DNA from: an uncultured Eubacteriales bacterium
GTDB taxonomy: Bacteria > Bacillota > Clostridia > Lachnospirales > Lachnospiraceae
Length of the DNA stretch: 64,000 bases
NCBI GenBank assembly: GCA_900314845.1
Contig: OMWV01000004.1
Span: forward strand, 62,001 to 126,000
Direction of reading: 5' to 3'
Shown here piece after piece: positions 18,630-26,563 of the stretch. The translations under genes and the position numbers were made by a program. Each line of letters starts with the position of its first letter. Position 1 is the first letter of the stretch. The notes beneath the pieces are model-generated. The model had not been told where the DNA came from and did no database searches. It was given only the letters and a program-made list of their open reading frames with translations.

Positions 18630-19313
18630 ATGACTTTATCTGAAAAACTTCGCGCGGCGGCGGCTGATATCTGGGAATCCTATCTGAGACACCCTTTTAT
18701 CAGGGAGATCGCAGACGGCAGCCTTCCGGTTGAAAAATTTAAGTATTACATGATCCAGGATTATCTCTATCTCTATGACTACAGCAGGGTTTTTGCCCTG
18801 GGGGTAGTCAAGGGGGGCGACCCTGAGACCATGCGTTTTTTCGCTGATTTTGTCTACAGCACCCTGAACGGGGAGATGAATATCCACAGGTTCTATATGG
18901 CCAGGCTGGGGATCAGCAGGGAAGAAGCGGAAAATGCGAAGATGGCGCTGACCAATGTTTCCTATACCCATTATATGCTCTCGGAAGGGCAGAGCGGAGG
19001 GATAGCTGAGCTTCTGGTCTCTATTCTTTCCTGCGCCCTGAGCTATGAGTATATCGGCAGGTATCTGGCGGGAATAGACGGAGCCGCTGACAATGAATTT
19101 TTCGGGGAATGGATCCGAGGCTACGTGTCAGATGAATATACAGAGGGAAACAAGAGGCTGATAGAGATGACAGACAGGCTGGGCCAGGGCATTTCCAGGC
19201 AGGAGGAAGATCATCTGACAGAGATATTCGTCAACTGCAGTCTCTATGAATCCAGGTTCTGGGATATGGCCTATCAGATGGGAGATCAGGTGCAGAGCGA
19301 TGCTGGAATTTAG
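18630..19313 (+). CDS. tenA: TenA/thiaminase II family protein
   Basis: 227-residue all-helical TenA-family protein. Known members hydrolyse amino-HMP, a thiamine breakdown product, for salvage into thiamine. Seen: the N-terminal WESYLRHPFIREIADGSLP, YMIQDYLYLYDYSRVFA, the catalytic-cysteine stretch ILSCALSYEYIG and the late YESRFWDMAYQ carrying the conserved glutamate. ATG 18630 has AGAGGAG directly upstream; a GTG 15 bases earlier overlaps that site. The ATPase gene overlaps its end by 14 bases, so it is translationally coupled to a transporter, which fits uptake of a thiamine precursor. No other thi genes are in the window. Confidence 0.9.
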   Translation: MTLSEKLRAAAADIWESYLRHPFIREIADGSLPVEKFKYYMIQDYLYLYDYSRVFALGVVKGGDPETMRFFADFVYSTLNGEMNIHRFYMARLGISREEAENAKMALTNVSYTHYMLSEGQSGGIAELLVSILSCALSYEYIGRYLAGIDGAADNEFFGEWIRGYVSDEYTEGNKRLIEMTDRLGQGISRQEEDHLTEIFVNCSLYESRFWDMAYQMGDQVQSDAGI

Positions 19314-20058
19314 GAATGTAAGCTTTCAGTATGATTCTGAAGATTTTGATATTGTGGACGATCTCTCCTTCCATGTCCACCCAGGCGAATTCGTCTCCCT
19401 GGTAGGGATCAGCGGATGTGGAAAGAGTACGATATTCAAGCTGACTGACGGCATTCTGAAGAAGAAATCGGGCAGGATCCTTCTCCAGGGTGAAGATGTG
19501 GAGAAGCATAAGGGAGTTGCCGCCGGCTATATGCCGCAGAAAGACCTGCTTTTCCCCTGGAGAACGATAGAGGCCAATATCTGTCTGCCCATGGAGATCG
19601 CGGGGGTGGATCCCGGGGAGCAGAAAGAGCGGGCCCTTGCCATGCTGGCGGAAGTGGGCCTGGATCAGATGTACGCGAAAAAATATCCCAAAGACCTGTC
19701 GGGAGGCATGCGGCAGAGGGTCTCATTTGCCAGGACCCTGCTGACATCAGCGCCGCTTCTTCTGCTGGATGAGCCTTTCAGCGCTCTCGACGCTCTGACA
19801 AGGATGAACATGCAGGAATGGCTCCTGTCAGAGTGGAAGCATTTCAACCGGACCATCATGTTCATCACCCACGATGTGGAGGAGGCTATCTTTATGTCCA
19901 GCAAGATCCTGCTGGTGAAGCAGACCCCGATCCACGAGCTTGAGGAGATAGAGGTGCCTATGGGTTATCCCAGGACGAGAGATTTCATGGGAAGACCTGA
20001 GATAGAAGAGCTCAAGGAATATCTGATCGATCAGCTGAAAAGGCAGGTGAATTTCTGA
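19300..20058 (+). CDS. ABC transporter ATPase, NitT/TauT/ThiZ type
   Basis: 252-residue ATP-binding subunit. Seen: Walker A GISGCGKST (about residues 37-45), Q-loop YMPQKDLLFPWRTI, signature LSGGMRQRVSFAR, Walker B LLLLDEPFSALD and switch histidine in FITHDVEEA. The Q-loop and D-loop sequences are of the NitT/TauT/SsuB family, which includes ThiZ. The start at ATG 19300 begins MLEFRNVSFQYD; the frame is open further upstream within tenA but lacks a ribosome binding site. Overlap with tenA (14 bases) and with the permease (1 base) shows a tight operon. From the context the likely substrate is a thiamine precursor such as formylamino-HMP; this is inference. Confidence 0.9.
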   Translation: MLEFRNVSFQYDSEDFDIVDDLSFHVHPGEFVSLVGISGCGKSTIFKLTDGILKKKSGRILLQGEDVEKHKGVAAGYMPQKDLLFPWRTIEANICLPMEIAGVDPGEQKERALAMLAEVGLDQMYAKKYPKDLSGGMRQRVSFARTLLTSAPLLLLDEPFSALDALTRMNMQEWLLSEWKHFNRTIMFITHDVEEAIFMSSKILLVKQTPIHELEEIEVPMGYPRTRDFMGRPEIEELKEYLIDQLKRQVNF

Positions 20059-20801
20059 TGAAGAAAAATCTGGCATCGTCAATATTTCTTTTTGCGGTAC
20101 TGATCATATGGCAGGCAGGCGCCATGAAGATGAATGCATCCTACATTCTGCCGACTCCCGTACAGATCATTCAGAAGGTGTGGGAGCTGAGAGTGCCGCT
20201 TTTCACTGTCCATCTGCCCTACACCATGTCTGTTACCCTGATCGGTCTGGGGATCTCCGTTGCCCTTGGCCTTTTCCTGGCCATTATCATGGATATGAAT
20301 GAGAACATCCAGCATATGCTCTACCCCATAGTCATCGCTTCGCAGACTATCCCCACGACGGCTCTGGCCCCGCTTTTTGTGCTCTGGTTCGGTTATACCA
20401 TCTGGAGCAAGGTGCTCGTGACCGTGCTGATGACATTTTTCCCCATCACGATCACGGTCTTTGACGGGTTTCAGTCCACAAAAAGAGAGATGGAAGAACT
20501 CATGCAGAGCTTTGACGCCAACTCAAAGGATATATTCCTCAAGCTGAAGATCCCCAACGCCCTGCCCTACATATTTTCGGCCATAAAGATGGCCATTCCC
20601 CTCAGCATCATAGGCGCGGCCATCGGTGAATGGCTGGGCGCTCAGCAGGGTCTGGGCTATTACAGCAAGAGAATGATGACCCAGCTGGACGGGGCAGGCG
20701 TTTTTGCGCCCATCGTGCTCCTCTCGGTCGTGGCCATGATAATAGTAGGGATCGTGTCAGCAGTGGAAAATGCTGTGATACCCTGGAGAAAAGAGCTTTA
20801 G
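20058..20801 (+). CDS. ABC transporter permease, NitT/TauT/ThiX type
   Basis: 247-residue integral membrane permease with about six predicted helices. Seen: hydrophobic N-terminal helix (SIFLFAVLIIWQAGAM), the segment TTALAPLFVLWFGYTIWSK typical of the NitT/TauT/ThiX permeases, and the coupling (EAA-type) loop around IPNALPYIFSAIKMAIPLS followed by GAAIGEWLGAQQGLGYY. Its ATG shares one base with the ATPase stop. The usual partner, a ThiY-type substrate-binding protein, is not encoded next to it, so either the binding protein is elsewhere or a family-shared one is used. Confidence 0.9.
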   Translation: MKKNLASSIFLFAVLIIWQAGAMKMNASYILPTPVQIIQKVWELRVPLFTVHLPYTMSVTLIGLGISVALGLFLAIIMDMNENIQHMLYPIVIASQTIPTTALAPLFVLWFGYTIWSKVLVTVLMTFFPITITVFDGFQSTKREMEELMQSFDANSKDIFLKLKIPNALPYIFSAIKMAIPLSIIGAAIGEWLGAQQGLGYYSKRMMTQLDGAGVFAPIVLLSVVAMIIVGIVSAVENAVIPWRKEL

Positions 20802-20816
20802 GAGGGAGAAGATCTT

Positions 20817-21491
20817 ATGTTGATGGAAGAATACAGAAAAGAGATAGCGGATTATGGCAGACAGCTCCTTGACAGGGGGCTGACGGAGGGAACATCCGGA
20901 AATCTCAGCATATACGATCCCCAGGCAGGGACCATGGCGATCAGCCCTTCCGGCCTGCCTTATCCTGAGGTTGAGCCAGAAGATGTTGTCGTAATGGATC
21001 TGCAGGGCAATATAATAGAAGGAAAAAGAAAGCCTTCCAGTGAGTTTGGCCTTCACAGCGCGGTATACAGGGTAAGGAAGGACGTGCAGGCGGTGCTTCA
21101 TGCCCATTCCATGTACTGTACCACCCTTGCCTGCATGAGGTCTCCCCTTCTCCCGGTCCACTATGCCATAGCAGAGGCGGGCATAAAGGAGATCCCCCTG
21201 GTCCGCTATGAGACATTTGGGACACTGGCCCTGGCTAAGGCGGTAGAAGAGACGGCGCCCCGGTGCCGGGCCATGCTGCTGGCAAATCACGGCATGCTCG
21301 CCTGCGCGGGAAGCATGAAGGAAGCATTTTCCCTGGCACAGACCATGGAATGGTGCGCCCAGGTCCAGTGGAGATGCATGTGCGCGGGCGGTCCCCGCGT
21401 GCTGACCTCTGAAGAGATGGATGGGGCCATAGCCAGGTATAAGACTTACGGTCAGGACGGACCGGGAAAACGCAGCGGATATTTCGGATAG
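20817..21491 (+). CDS. Class II aldolase/adducin family protein (FucA-like)
   Basis: 224-residue zinc-dependent sugar-phosphate aldolase of the L-fuculose-phosphate aldolase/L-ribulose-5-phosphate epimerase family. Seen: GTSGNLSIYDP (phosphate site), KPSSEFGLH with the catalytic-type glutamate, zinc ligands in LHAHSMYCTTLAC and in LLANHGML. The true substrate cannot be read from the sequence; relatives act on fuculose-1-P, ribulose-5-P or methylthioribulose-1-P. AGGAGGG lies ahead of ATG 20817. It is 15 bases after the permease, so it belongs to the tenA transport operon, an association I do not recognise from known thiamine pathways. Confidence 0.85.
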   Translation: MLMEEYRKEIADYGRQLLDRGLTEGTSGNLSIYDPQAGTMAISPSGLPYPEVEPEDVVVMDLQGNIIEGKRKPSSEFGLHSAVYRVRKDVQAVLHAHSMYCTTLACMRSPLLPVHYAIAEAGIKEIPLVRYETFGTLALAKAVEETAPRCRAMLLANHGMLACAGSMKEAFSLAQTMEWCAQVQWRCMCAGGPRVLTSEEMDGAIARYKTYGQDGPGKRSGYFG

Positions 21492-21520
21492 GAGACCGCT
21501 GAAAGAAAAGGAAGTAATGT

Positions 21521-22912
21521 ATGGAGCAAAGATCTGCCATAGGCGGCAGGGAAAAATATATCTTCGAGGAAGCGCCCATCCCCCGCGCGGTCAGAGTCAT
21601 GGCCGCGCCGACGGTCATCACCCAGCTGATAAATATTATCTACAATTATGCCGATACCTGGTTTGTCGGGAGAACGCAGGATCCGGCTATGGTAGCGGCC
21701 CTGGGAGTCAGCTTCCCCCTTTTTGTCCTGCTTGCGGCAGTGGCCAATCTTTTTGGGATAGGCGGTTCCAGCGTGATCTCCCGGTCGCTGGGCATGAAAG
21801 ATCCGGAGAAAGCCCGAAGGGTATTTGCCTTCTGCTTCTGGGGCGGCATGGCAGCTGCCCTTTTCTATATGCTGGTCATGGCACTTTTCGGCTCGTCTGT
21901 CATTCTGTACATTGGCGGCGATGAGAATTCATATCCCTATATCAGACAGTATATCTTCTGGACGATCATCGTCGGAGCAGTGCCCACGGTCGGCAATGTC
22001 CTGTGCGGCCATCTGGTCCGCTCTGTCGGCGCCTCCCGCCAGGCAGGAATCGGCATGTCCATGGGAGGCCTCCTGAACATTGCCCTGGATCCTCTCTTCA
22101 TGTTCGTCATCCTGCCTGCCGGCTATGAAGTCGAGGGAGCTGCCATAGCGACCCTGATCTCGAACTGCGCTGCTTTTGTGTATTTTCTGATATTTTTTGC
22201 CAGACACAGGGAAGAACCGGTTTTTGATATAAATATCAGGCATGTCTCTTTTTCTGATCACATTCCGGCTGACGTTCTCGTGATCGGGGTTCCGGCCGCT
22301 CTGCAGACGACGCTTGCCATGGTATCAAATATGGCGGCAAATGCTCTTGTCAAGGGCTATGGGACGGAGGCTGTCACAGGCCTGGGCGTTGCCAAGAAGA
22401 TAAACATGATCGCCTTCAACACCTGCATGGGTGTTACCATGGGAGTACTGCCTCTGATCGGTTATAATTTTGGCTCCGGGAATTTTGCCCGGATGAAGAA
22501 GATCATCCGCTTTACCGGCCTGTCCGTGTTCAGCTTCGGCTGCTGCTGCACGCTGATCTTCGAGTTATTTGATTCCCGGCTGATCAGCTTTTTCATATCG
22601 GAACCGGTATCCGTAGCCTGCGGTGCGCAGATGCTGTCTGTGCTCGCTTACGCCGCGCCGCTGGCCGCGGTCACCTATATGGTAAATGTTGTATTTCAGG
22701 CGACAGGGCATAAGACAGAATCCTTTATCCTTTCTGTACTCAGAAAGGGAGTCCTGGATGTGTCCGGCATGTTTATCCTGAAACCTGTAATGGGAGTTAT
22801 GGGAGTGATGGCGGCCACGCCTGTCGCTGAAGTCCTGTCAGCTGCTCTGGCTGCGGTCCTCTATATCAGACTGATCAGAGGATTGGGCCGGGAAAAAGGG
22901 GCAGCGGCCTGA
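21521..22912 (+). CDS. MATE-family efflux transporter
   Basis: 463-residue twelve-helix membrane protein of the multidrug and toxin extrusion (MATE) family, Na+ or H+ coupled, in the cytoplasmic membrane. Seen: N-terminal PTVITQLINIIYNYADTWFVG, the pattern ANLFGIGGSSVISRSLG typical of the DinF/NorM-like subgroup in Clostridia, and the second-half repeat QTTLAMVSNMAANALVKGYG. AAGGAA precedes ATG 21521. It follows the aldolase by 29 bases and could be read through from that operon; substrates are unknown. Confidence 0.92.
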   Translation: MEQRSAIGGREKYIFEEAPIPRAVRVMAAPTVITQLINIIYNYADTWFVGRTQDPAMVAALGVSFPLFVLLAAVANLFGIGGSSVISRSLGMKDPEKARRVFAFCFWGGMAAALFYMLVMALFGSSVILYIGGDENSYPYIRQYIFWTIIVGAVPTVGNVLCGHLVRSVGASRQAGIGMSMGGLLNIALDPLFMFVILPAGYEVEGAAIATLISNCAAFVYFLIFFARHREEPVFDINIRHVSFSDHIPADVLVIGVPAALQTTLAMVSNMAANALVKGYGTEAVTGLGVAKKINMIAFNTCMGVTMGVLPLIGYNFGSGNFARMKKIIRFTGLSVFSFGCCCTLIFELFDSRLISFFISEPVSVACGAQMLSVLAYAAPLAAVTYMVNVVFQATGHKTESFILSVLRKGVLDVSGMFILKPVMGVMGVMAATPVAEVLSAALAAVLYIRLIRGLGREKGAAA

Positions 22913-22942
22913 AGCCTTTTCCGGTTAATCTCAAATTGGGAC

Positions 22943-22971
22943 TTGATTTTATTGCTGTAAGGATATAAAAT
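22943..22971 (+). promoter_or_regulatory. Promoter of the CobW GTPase pair
   Basis: TTGATT (22943-22948), 17-bp spacer, TAAAAT (22966-22971). The predicted start, near 22978, lies just before the palindrome at 22986. Confidence 0.6.
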
Positions 22972-22985
22972 AATATAGCTCACAT

Positions 22986-23003
22986 AATCGACCATGGTCG
23001 ATT
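22986..23003 (+). promoter_or_regulatory. 18-bp perfect palindrome (candidate operator)
   Basis: AATCGACCATGGTCGATT is a perfect 18-bp palindrome at about +8 to +25 of the predicted transcript and ten bases before the GGAGG of the first GTPase gene. Its position fits a repressor site. The bound regulator is unknown; given the His-rich product a metal-sensing repressor is a guess. Confidence 0.6.
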
Positions 23004-23029
23004 TCACAATTGATTGGAGGAATGCCACA

Positions 23030-24109
23030 ATGGCTAAAGTAGATATTATTTCAGGATTTCTCGGGGCAGGGAAGACCACCCTGATCCGTAAGCTGGTATC
23101 AGAGGCCCTCAAGGGCCAGCAGGTCGTTCTCATAGAGAACGAATTCGGCGAGATTGCCATAGACGGCGGTTTCTTAAAGGATGCGGGAATTGAGATCACA
23201 GAGATGAGCCAGGGCTGCATCTGCTGTTCACTGGTCGGTGATTTCGGCAAGGCTCTGCGCGATGTCATCACAAAGTACAACCCCGACAGGGTGCTCATAG
23301 AGCCCTCAGGCGTAGGCAAGCTCTCAGACGTTGCCAAGGCTGTCCAGCGTGCTGACGGGGATGTCTCCATAGAACTCAACAGCATGGTAACAGTAGCCGA
23401 TGTGAATAAGGTAAAGATGTATCTGAAGAATTTCGGTGAGTTCTACAGCAATCAGCTGGAGAGCGCGGATACGATCGTCCTCAGCCGTACGCAGAATGCC
23501 AGCGAGGACAGGCTGGAGCAGGCTGTGGCCATGATAAAGGAACACAATCCCAACGCAACCGTCATCACAACTCCCTGGGATCAGCTTTCCGGAGATCAGA
23601 TCCTTGCTGCGATAGAGCATCCCATAAAGCTGGAAGACCTTGTCCTTGCCGATGACGATGAGGACGAGGAGGATGAGTGCGAGTGCGGTCATGACCACCA
23701 TCATCACCATGATCACGAGCATGAGCATGATCACGAGCATGAGCATGATCATCATGACCACGACCATGACGAGGATGATCACGACCATGAACATCACCAC
23801 CATCACCATCATCACGGCCATGACGCCGATGAGATATTTACAAGCTGGGGCACGGAGACACCCAGGAAGTATACAAAAGAGGAGATAGAGGCTATCCTGA
23901 AGAAGCTCTCCGAGAGCACGGAGAATGAATACGGGATCGTACTCAGATCAAAGGGCATGCTTCCCGCTCAGGACGGAACATGGATCTATTTCGACATGGT
24001 CCCGGAGGAATTTGATATCAGGGCAGGAGAGCCTGAGTATACAGGACGCCTGTGCGTGATCGGTTCCAAACTGAACGAGGATAAGCTCAGAGAACTTTTC
24101 AAAGCCTGA
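23030..24109 (+). CDS. CobW/G3E-family GTPase with His-rich metal-binding stretch
   Basis: 359-residue G3E GTPase of the CobW/YjiA/ZNG1 group, thought to deliver metals, often zinc, to client proteins. Seen: Walker A GFLGAGKT (residues 9-16), the metal-binding CxCC motif GCICCS (Cys 63, 65, 66), a switch ENEFGE, and a linker of about 50 residues (about 217-265) with 27 histidines mixed with Asp/Glu, then a CobW C-terminal domain (GMLPAQDGTWIYFDMVPEEF). ATG 23030 has TTGGAGG before it; an upstream in-frame ATG falls inside the palindrome and is unlikely. It is followed 30 bases later by a second CobW-like gene. Metal identity is not determined by the sequence. Confidence 0.9.
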   Translation: MAKVDIISGFLGAGKTTLIRKLVSEALKGQQVVLIENEFGEIAIDGGFLKDAGIEITEMSQGCICCSLVGDFGKALRDVITKYNPDRVLIEPSGVGKLSDVAKAVQRADGDVSIELNSMVTVADVNKVKMYLKNFGEFYSNQLESADTIVLSRTQNASEDRLEQAVAMIKEHNPNATVITTPWDQLSGDQILAAIEHPIKLEDLVLADDDEDEEDECECGHDHHHHHDHEHEHDHEHEHDHHDHDHDEDDHDHEHHHHHHHHGHDADEIFTSWGTETPRKYTKEEIEAILKKLSESTENEYGIVLRSKGMLPAQDGTWIYFDMVPEEFDIRAGEPEYTGRLCVIGSKLNEDKLRELFKA

Positions 24110-24139
24110 CAGAGAAACTGCAGACAGGAGTTGATAGAT

Positions 24140-25096
24140 ATGTCAGAAGATTTACTTACCGTGCCTGTGTACCTTCTCATGGGCTTTCTTGAGAGCGGCA
24201 AGACCTCTTTTATGAATGAGATCATGGGCAGCGGAGAATTCGCCGACGGAGACAAGGGCGTGTATATCGGCTGCGAGGAGGGCATAGAAGAGATAGACCG
24301 CCACGCGGCGCGTGCCTGCCGGCTGGATATTCTGGAAGTTGAGAATGAGAGCGAACTGGGGACAGAATATTTTGCCCGGATCGATAAAAAGTATCATCCC
24401 CAGCGTGTCTTCATAGAGTACAACGGCATGTGGGATCCCGACACTGTCTTCAGTGCGGATCTTCCGGAGGGCTGGGGCATTTACCAGGTCGTGACCCTGA
24501 TAGACGCCAGCACATTTACCATGTATCTCAATAATATGAAGTCTATTATCGGCAACATCATAAAGTGCACAGAGCTTGTCATATTCAACAGATGCGACGA
24601 GACTCAGGATCTGCCTATGTTCCGCCGCCAGCTCAAGGCTGTCAACAACAGGATCCAGATGATGTTCGAACACAAGGACGGCCATATGATAGAGCTGGGC
24701 AAGGATATCCCTCCTTATGATATAGACGCTCCGGTCATAGAGATCCCGGATGAGGATTTCGGACTTTTCTATATGGACGCGGCAGAAGATCAGGAAAGAT
24801 ATGACGGCAAGACAGTCCATTTTAAGGGCAAGGTCATGAAGAACCGTAAGTTCAGCCCGGGATATTTTGTGCCGGGAAGGAATGCCATGACCTGCTGTGA
24901 GGCAGATATCCGTTTCCTTGGCTTTCTCTGCAAGTGCGACCATATCGACCTGCTCAAGAACGGCCAGTGGATCGATGTGACAGCTAAGATAAGGTATGAA
25001 AAGCGCAAGGAATATTACGGGATCGGCCCTGTGCTTTACACACAGCATATCACGAATGCCCAGCCGCCCGCTGACGATCTGGTATATTTTAATTAA
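24140..25096 (+). CDS. CobW-like GTPase with C-terminal YcgQ/DUF1980-like domain
   Basis: 318-residue protein. The N-terminal part is P-loop GTPase-like with Walker A GFLESGKTS (residues 15-23), but the CxCC metal motif of CobW proteins is missing at the expected place (GCEEGIEEID instead). The C-terminal 90 residues read GKTVHFKGKVMKN, then PGRNAMTCCEADIRFLGF (about 245-262), then DVTAKIRYEKRKEYYGIGPVL, which resembles the C-terminal domain of YcgQ/TIGR03943-type proteins (MTCCxAD motif), partners of YraQ/YcgR permeases and CobW proteins. So two members of that system may be fused here. ATG 24140 is chosen (CAGGAG upstream). Co-transcribed with the His-rich GTPase; a terminator follows. Confidence 0.75.
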   Translation: MSEDLLTVPVYLLMGFLESGKTSFMNEIMGSGEFADGDKGVYIGCEEGIEEIDRHAARACRLDILEVENESELGTEYFARIDKKYHPQRVFIEYNGMWDPDTVFSADLPEGWGIYQVVTLIDASTFTMYLNNMKSIIGNIIKCTELVIFNRCDETQDLPMFRRQLKAVNNRIQMMFEHKDGHMIELGKDIPPYDIDAPVIEIPDEDFGLFYMDAAEDQERYDGKTVHFKGKVMKNRKFSPGYFVPGRNAMTCCEADIRFLGFLCKCDHIDLLKNGQWIDVTAKIRYEKRKEYYGIGPVLYTQHITNAQPPADDLVYFN

Positions 25097-25115
25097 AAAA
25101 GACAATATGAAAAAG

Positions 25116-25144
25116 CCCTCGGCCATATCCGGCCGGGGGTTTTG
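25116..25144. terminator. Bidirectional terminator between GTPase operon and DUF3343 gene
   Basis: CCCTCGGCC (25116-25124) pairs with GGCCGGGGG (25131-25139), with one G-T pair; TTTT follows on the + strand and GCTTTTTC on the - strand. Confidence 0.85.
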
Positions 25145-25159
25145 TCAGTTCAGGGAAAC

Positions 25160-25402
25160 TCAGATCAGCAGCCTTACCGGCCGGTTCATGGAAAGTCCCA
25201 GATCTTCAATCTGACTCTTGAAGATCTCATATTCTTCTATCCCTATGCGCCAGGACAGACCGCAGCCGGCGGATATCTCGCGGGGGAGAGGGATCAGCCT
25301 CCCGGGGATACCCAGATCCGCACAGGCTGCCTCCATAGCCATGGCGTCTGTTGTTGTGTCAAAGGGAATCACGATATAGGGAATTTTTTTTCGCATGGGC
25401 AT
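25160..25402 (-). CDS. DUF3343 family protein (putative Se/S carrier-like)
   Basis: 80-residue DUF3343 protein. Seen: YIVIPFDTTTDAMAMEAACA at the N-terminus, then GRLIPLPREISAGCGLSWRI, where the PREISAGCG stretch with its cysteine is the family hallmark. Proteins of this family occur beside YedF and a class V aminotransferase in Clostridia and have been proposed as carriers of selenium or sulfur. The start ATG at 25402 (MPMRKK) has AAAGGAT upstream at suitable spacing; ATGs at 25396 and 25411 are alternatives. It is the last gene of the yedF operon on this strand. Confidence 0.85.
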   Translation of the reverse strand: MPMRKKIPYIVIPFDTTTDAMAMEAACADLGIPGRLIPLPREISAGCGLSWRIGIEEYEIFKSQIEDLGLSMNRPVRLLI

Positions 25403-25421
25403 CACCGGCATCCTTTCCTGC

Positions 25422-26555
25422 TCAGAGGTTCTCCCGCACGATCTCTCTGACCGCAGCAGCGGCTGCCGCCGCCTCTTCATCTGTGTTAAACCAGGAGAAA
25501 CTGAAGCGGACAGCTCCCTGATCCTGCGTTCCCAGGGCCTTGTGCATGAGAGGAGCACAGTGGGCGCCTGCCCGGGTGCAGATCTCATAACGGTCCCAGA
25601 GTATATCACTGACAAGAGAAGAATCCATATCACCGATATTGAGGGTAACGAGAGGTGCCCTCAGGGGAGCGTCGTAATCGCCGTAGAGCCGGATGCCGGG
25701 GATATCCCGAACCTGCCGGGCAAATCCGCCTGCCAGTGAGCTTACCTTTTCGTGGATATTTTCGACTCCGGTATCCAGCAGAAAGGCGGCAGCAGCGCAA
25801 AGGCCTGCCAGGCCGTGGCCATTAAGGGTTCCCGCTTCCAGAAGAGTGGGCATGAGGGGGGGCTGGTGCCTGTCATAGCTGTGAACGCCGCTCCCGCCAA
25901 CCTTAAAGGGAACGATGTCAAGTCCGGGGCGGACATAGATGCCGCCGGTGCCCTGAGGTCCCATCATGGCCTTATGGCCGGTGAAACACAGGACGTCTAT
26001 CCCCATCTCCCTGACATCTATGGGGATCTCTCCGGCGCTCTGTGCGGCGTCGACGACAAAAAGGCCCCCCTGCCTGTGGACAAGAGAACTGATGCGGGCG
26101 ATATCATTGACATTGCCGGTCAGGTTGCCGGCATGGCTGAGAAATACAGCGCAGGCCGGCCCGGCAGCGGCGGTGAGTTCGTCCATCCGGATCCTTCCCA
26201 GGTCATCCGCCCCAATCACGGTCAGAGGCAGGCCTTCTTCTTCCCGGCGAAAGAGAGGCCGCAGAACAGAGTTGTGCTCACAGACGCTTGTGACCGCTCT
26301 CTCAAAGGGAAGACAGCTGGCGGCTATATTCAGAGCCTCCGTAACATTTGCCGTAAACGCAATCCGGGAAGGCTGGTCTATGCCAAAGAGCCGGGCGATC
26401 CGGGTCCTTGTCTTATAGATCAGCCGGGAGGCGTTAAGGGTAGGCTCATGGGCTCCTCTTCCCGCGTTCCCTATGGTGCCGAAAGAGTGAAATACTGCCT
26501 CCGCCACACAGGGGGGCTTTATAAAACTTGTCGCTGCGTTGTCAAGGTATATCAT
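25422..26555 (-). CDS. Class V aminotransferase (cysteine desulfurase-like, TIGR01977 type)
   Basis: 377-residue PLP enzyme of the NifS/SufS fold. Seen: N-terminal YLDNAATSFIKPP, the PLP-lysine segment in GIDVLCFTGHKAMMGPQGTGG (the Lys of GHKA), the aspartate in VVDAAQSAG, and the C-terminal RAGAHCAPLMHKALGT with the cysteine that would receive sulfur or selenium. The pattern matches the csd-like subfamily found next to YedF and DUF3343 rather than IscS or SufS. It is nine bases from yedF and ten from DUF3343, so one operon. Likely releases S or Se from (seleno)cysteine; the actual substrate is inferred. Confidence 0.9.
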   Translation of the reverse strand: MIYLDNAATSFIKPPCVAEAVFHSFGTIGNAGRGAHEPTLNASRLIYKTRTRIARLFGIDQPSRIAFTANVTEALNIAASCLPFERAVTSVCEHNSVLRPLFRREEEGLPLTVIGADDLGRIRMDELTAAAGPACAVFLSHAGNLTGNVNDIARISSLVHRQGGLFVVDAAQSAGEIPIDVREMGIDVLCFTGHKAMMGPQGTGGIYVRPGLDIVPFKVGGSGVHSYDRHQPPLMPTLLEAGTLNGHGLAGLCAAAAFLLDTGVENIHEKVSSLAGGFARQVRDIPGIRLYGDYDAPLRAPLVTLNIGDMDSSLVSDILWDRYEICTRAGAHCAPLMHKALGTQDQGAVRFSFSWFNTDEEAAAAAAAVREIVRENL

Positions 26556-26563
26556 AATATCTG

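Noticed and set aside
23683-23820. His-rich stretch as a sequencing or tandem-repeat artefact
   Set aside because: Codons vary between CAT and CAC and the acidic residues alternate, as in other metal-storing GTPase linkers; the frame stays open.
24152-25126. A 324-codon open frame antisense to the second CobW-like gene
   Set aside because: The forward gene has a P-loop, ribosome binding site and terminator; the reverse frame has none.
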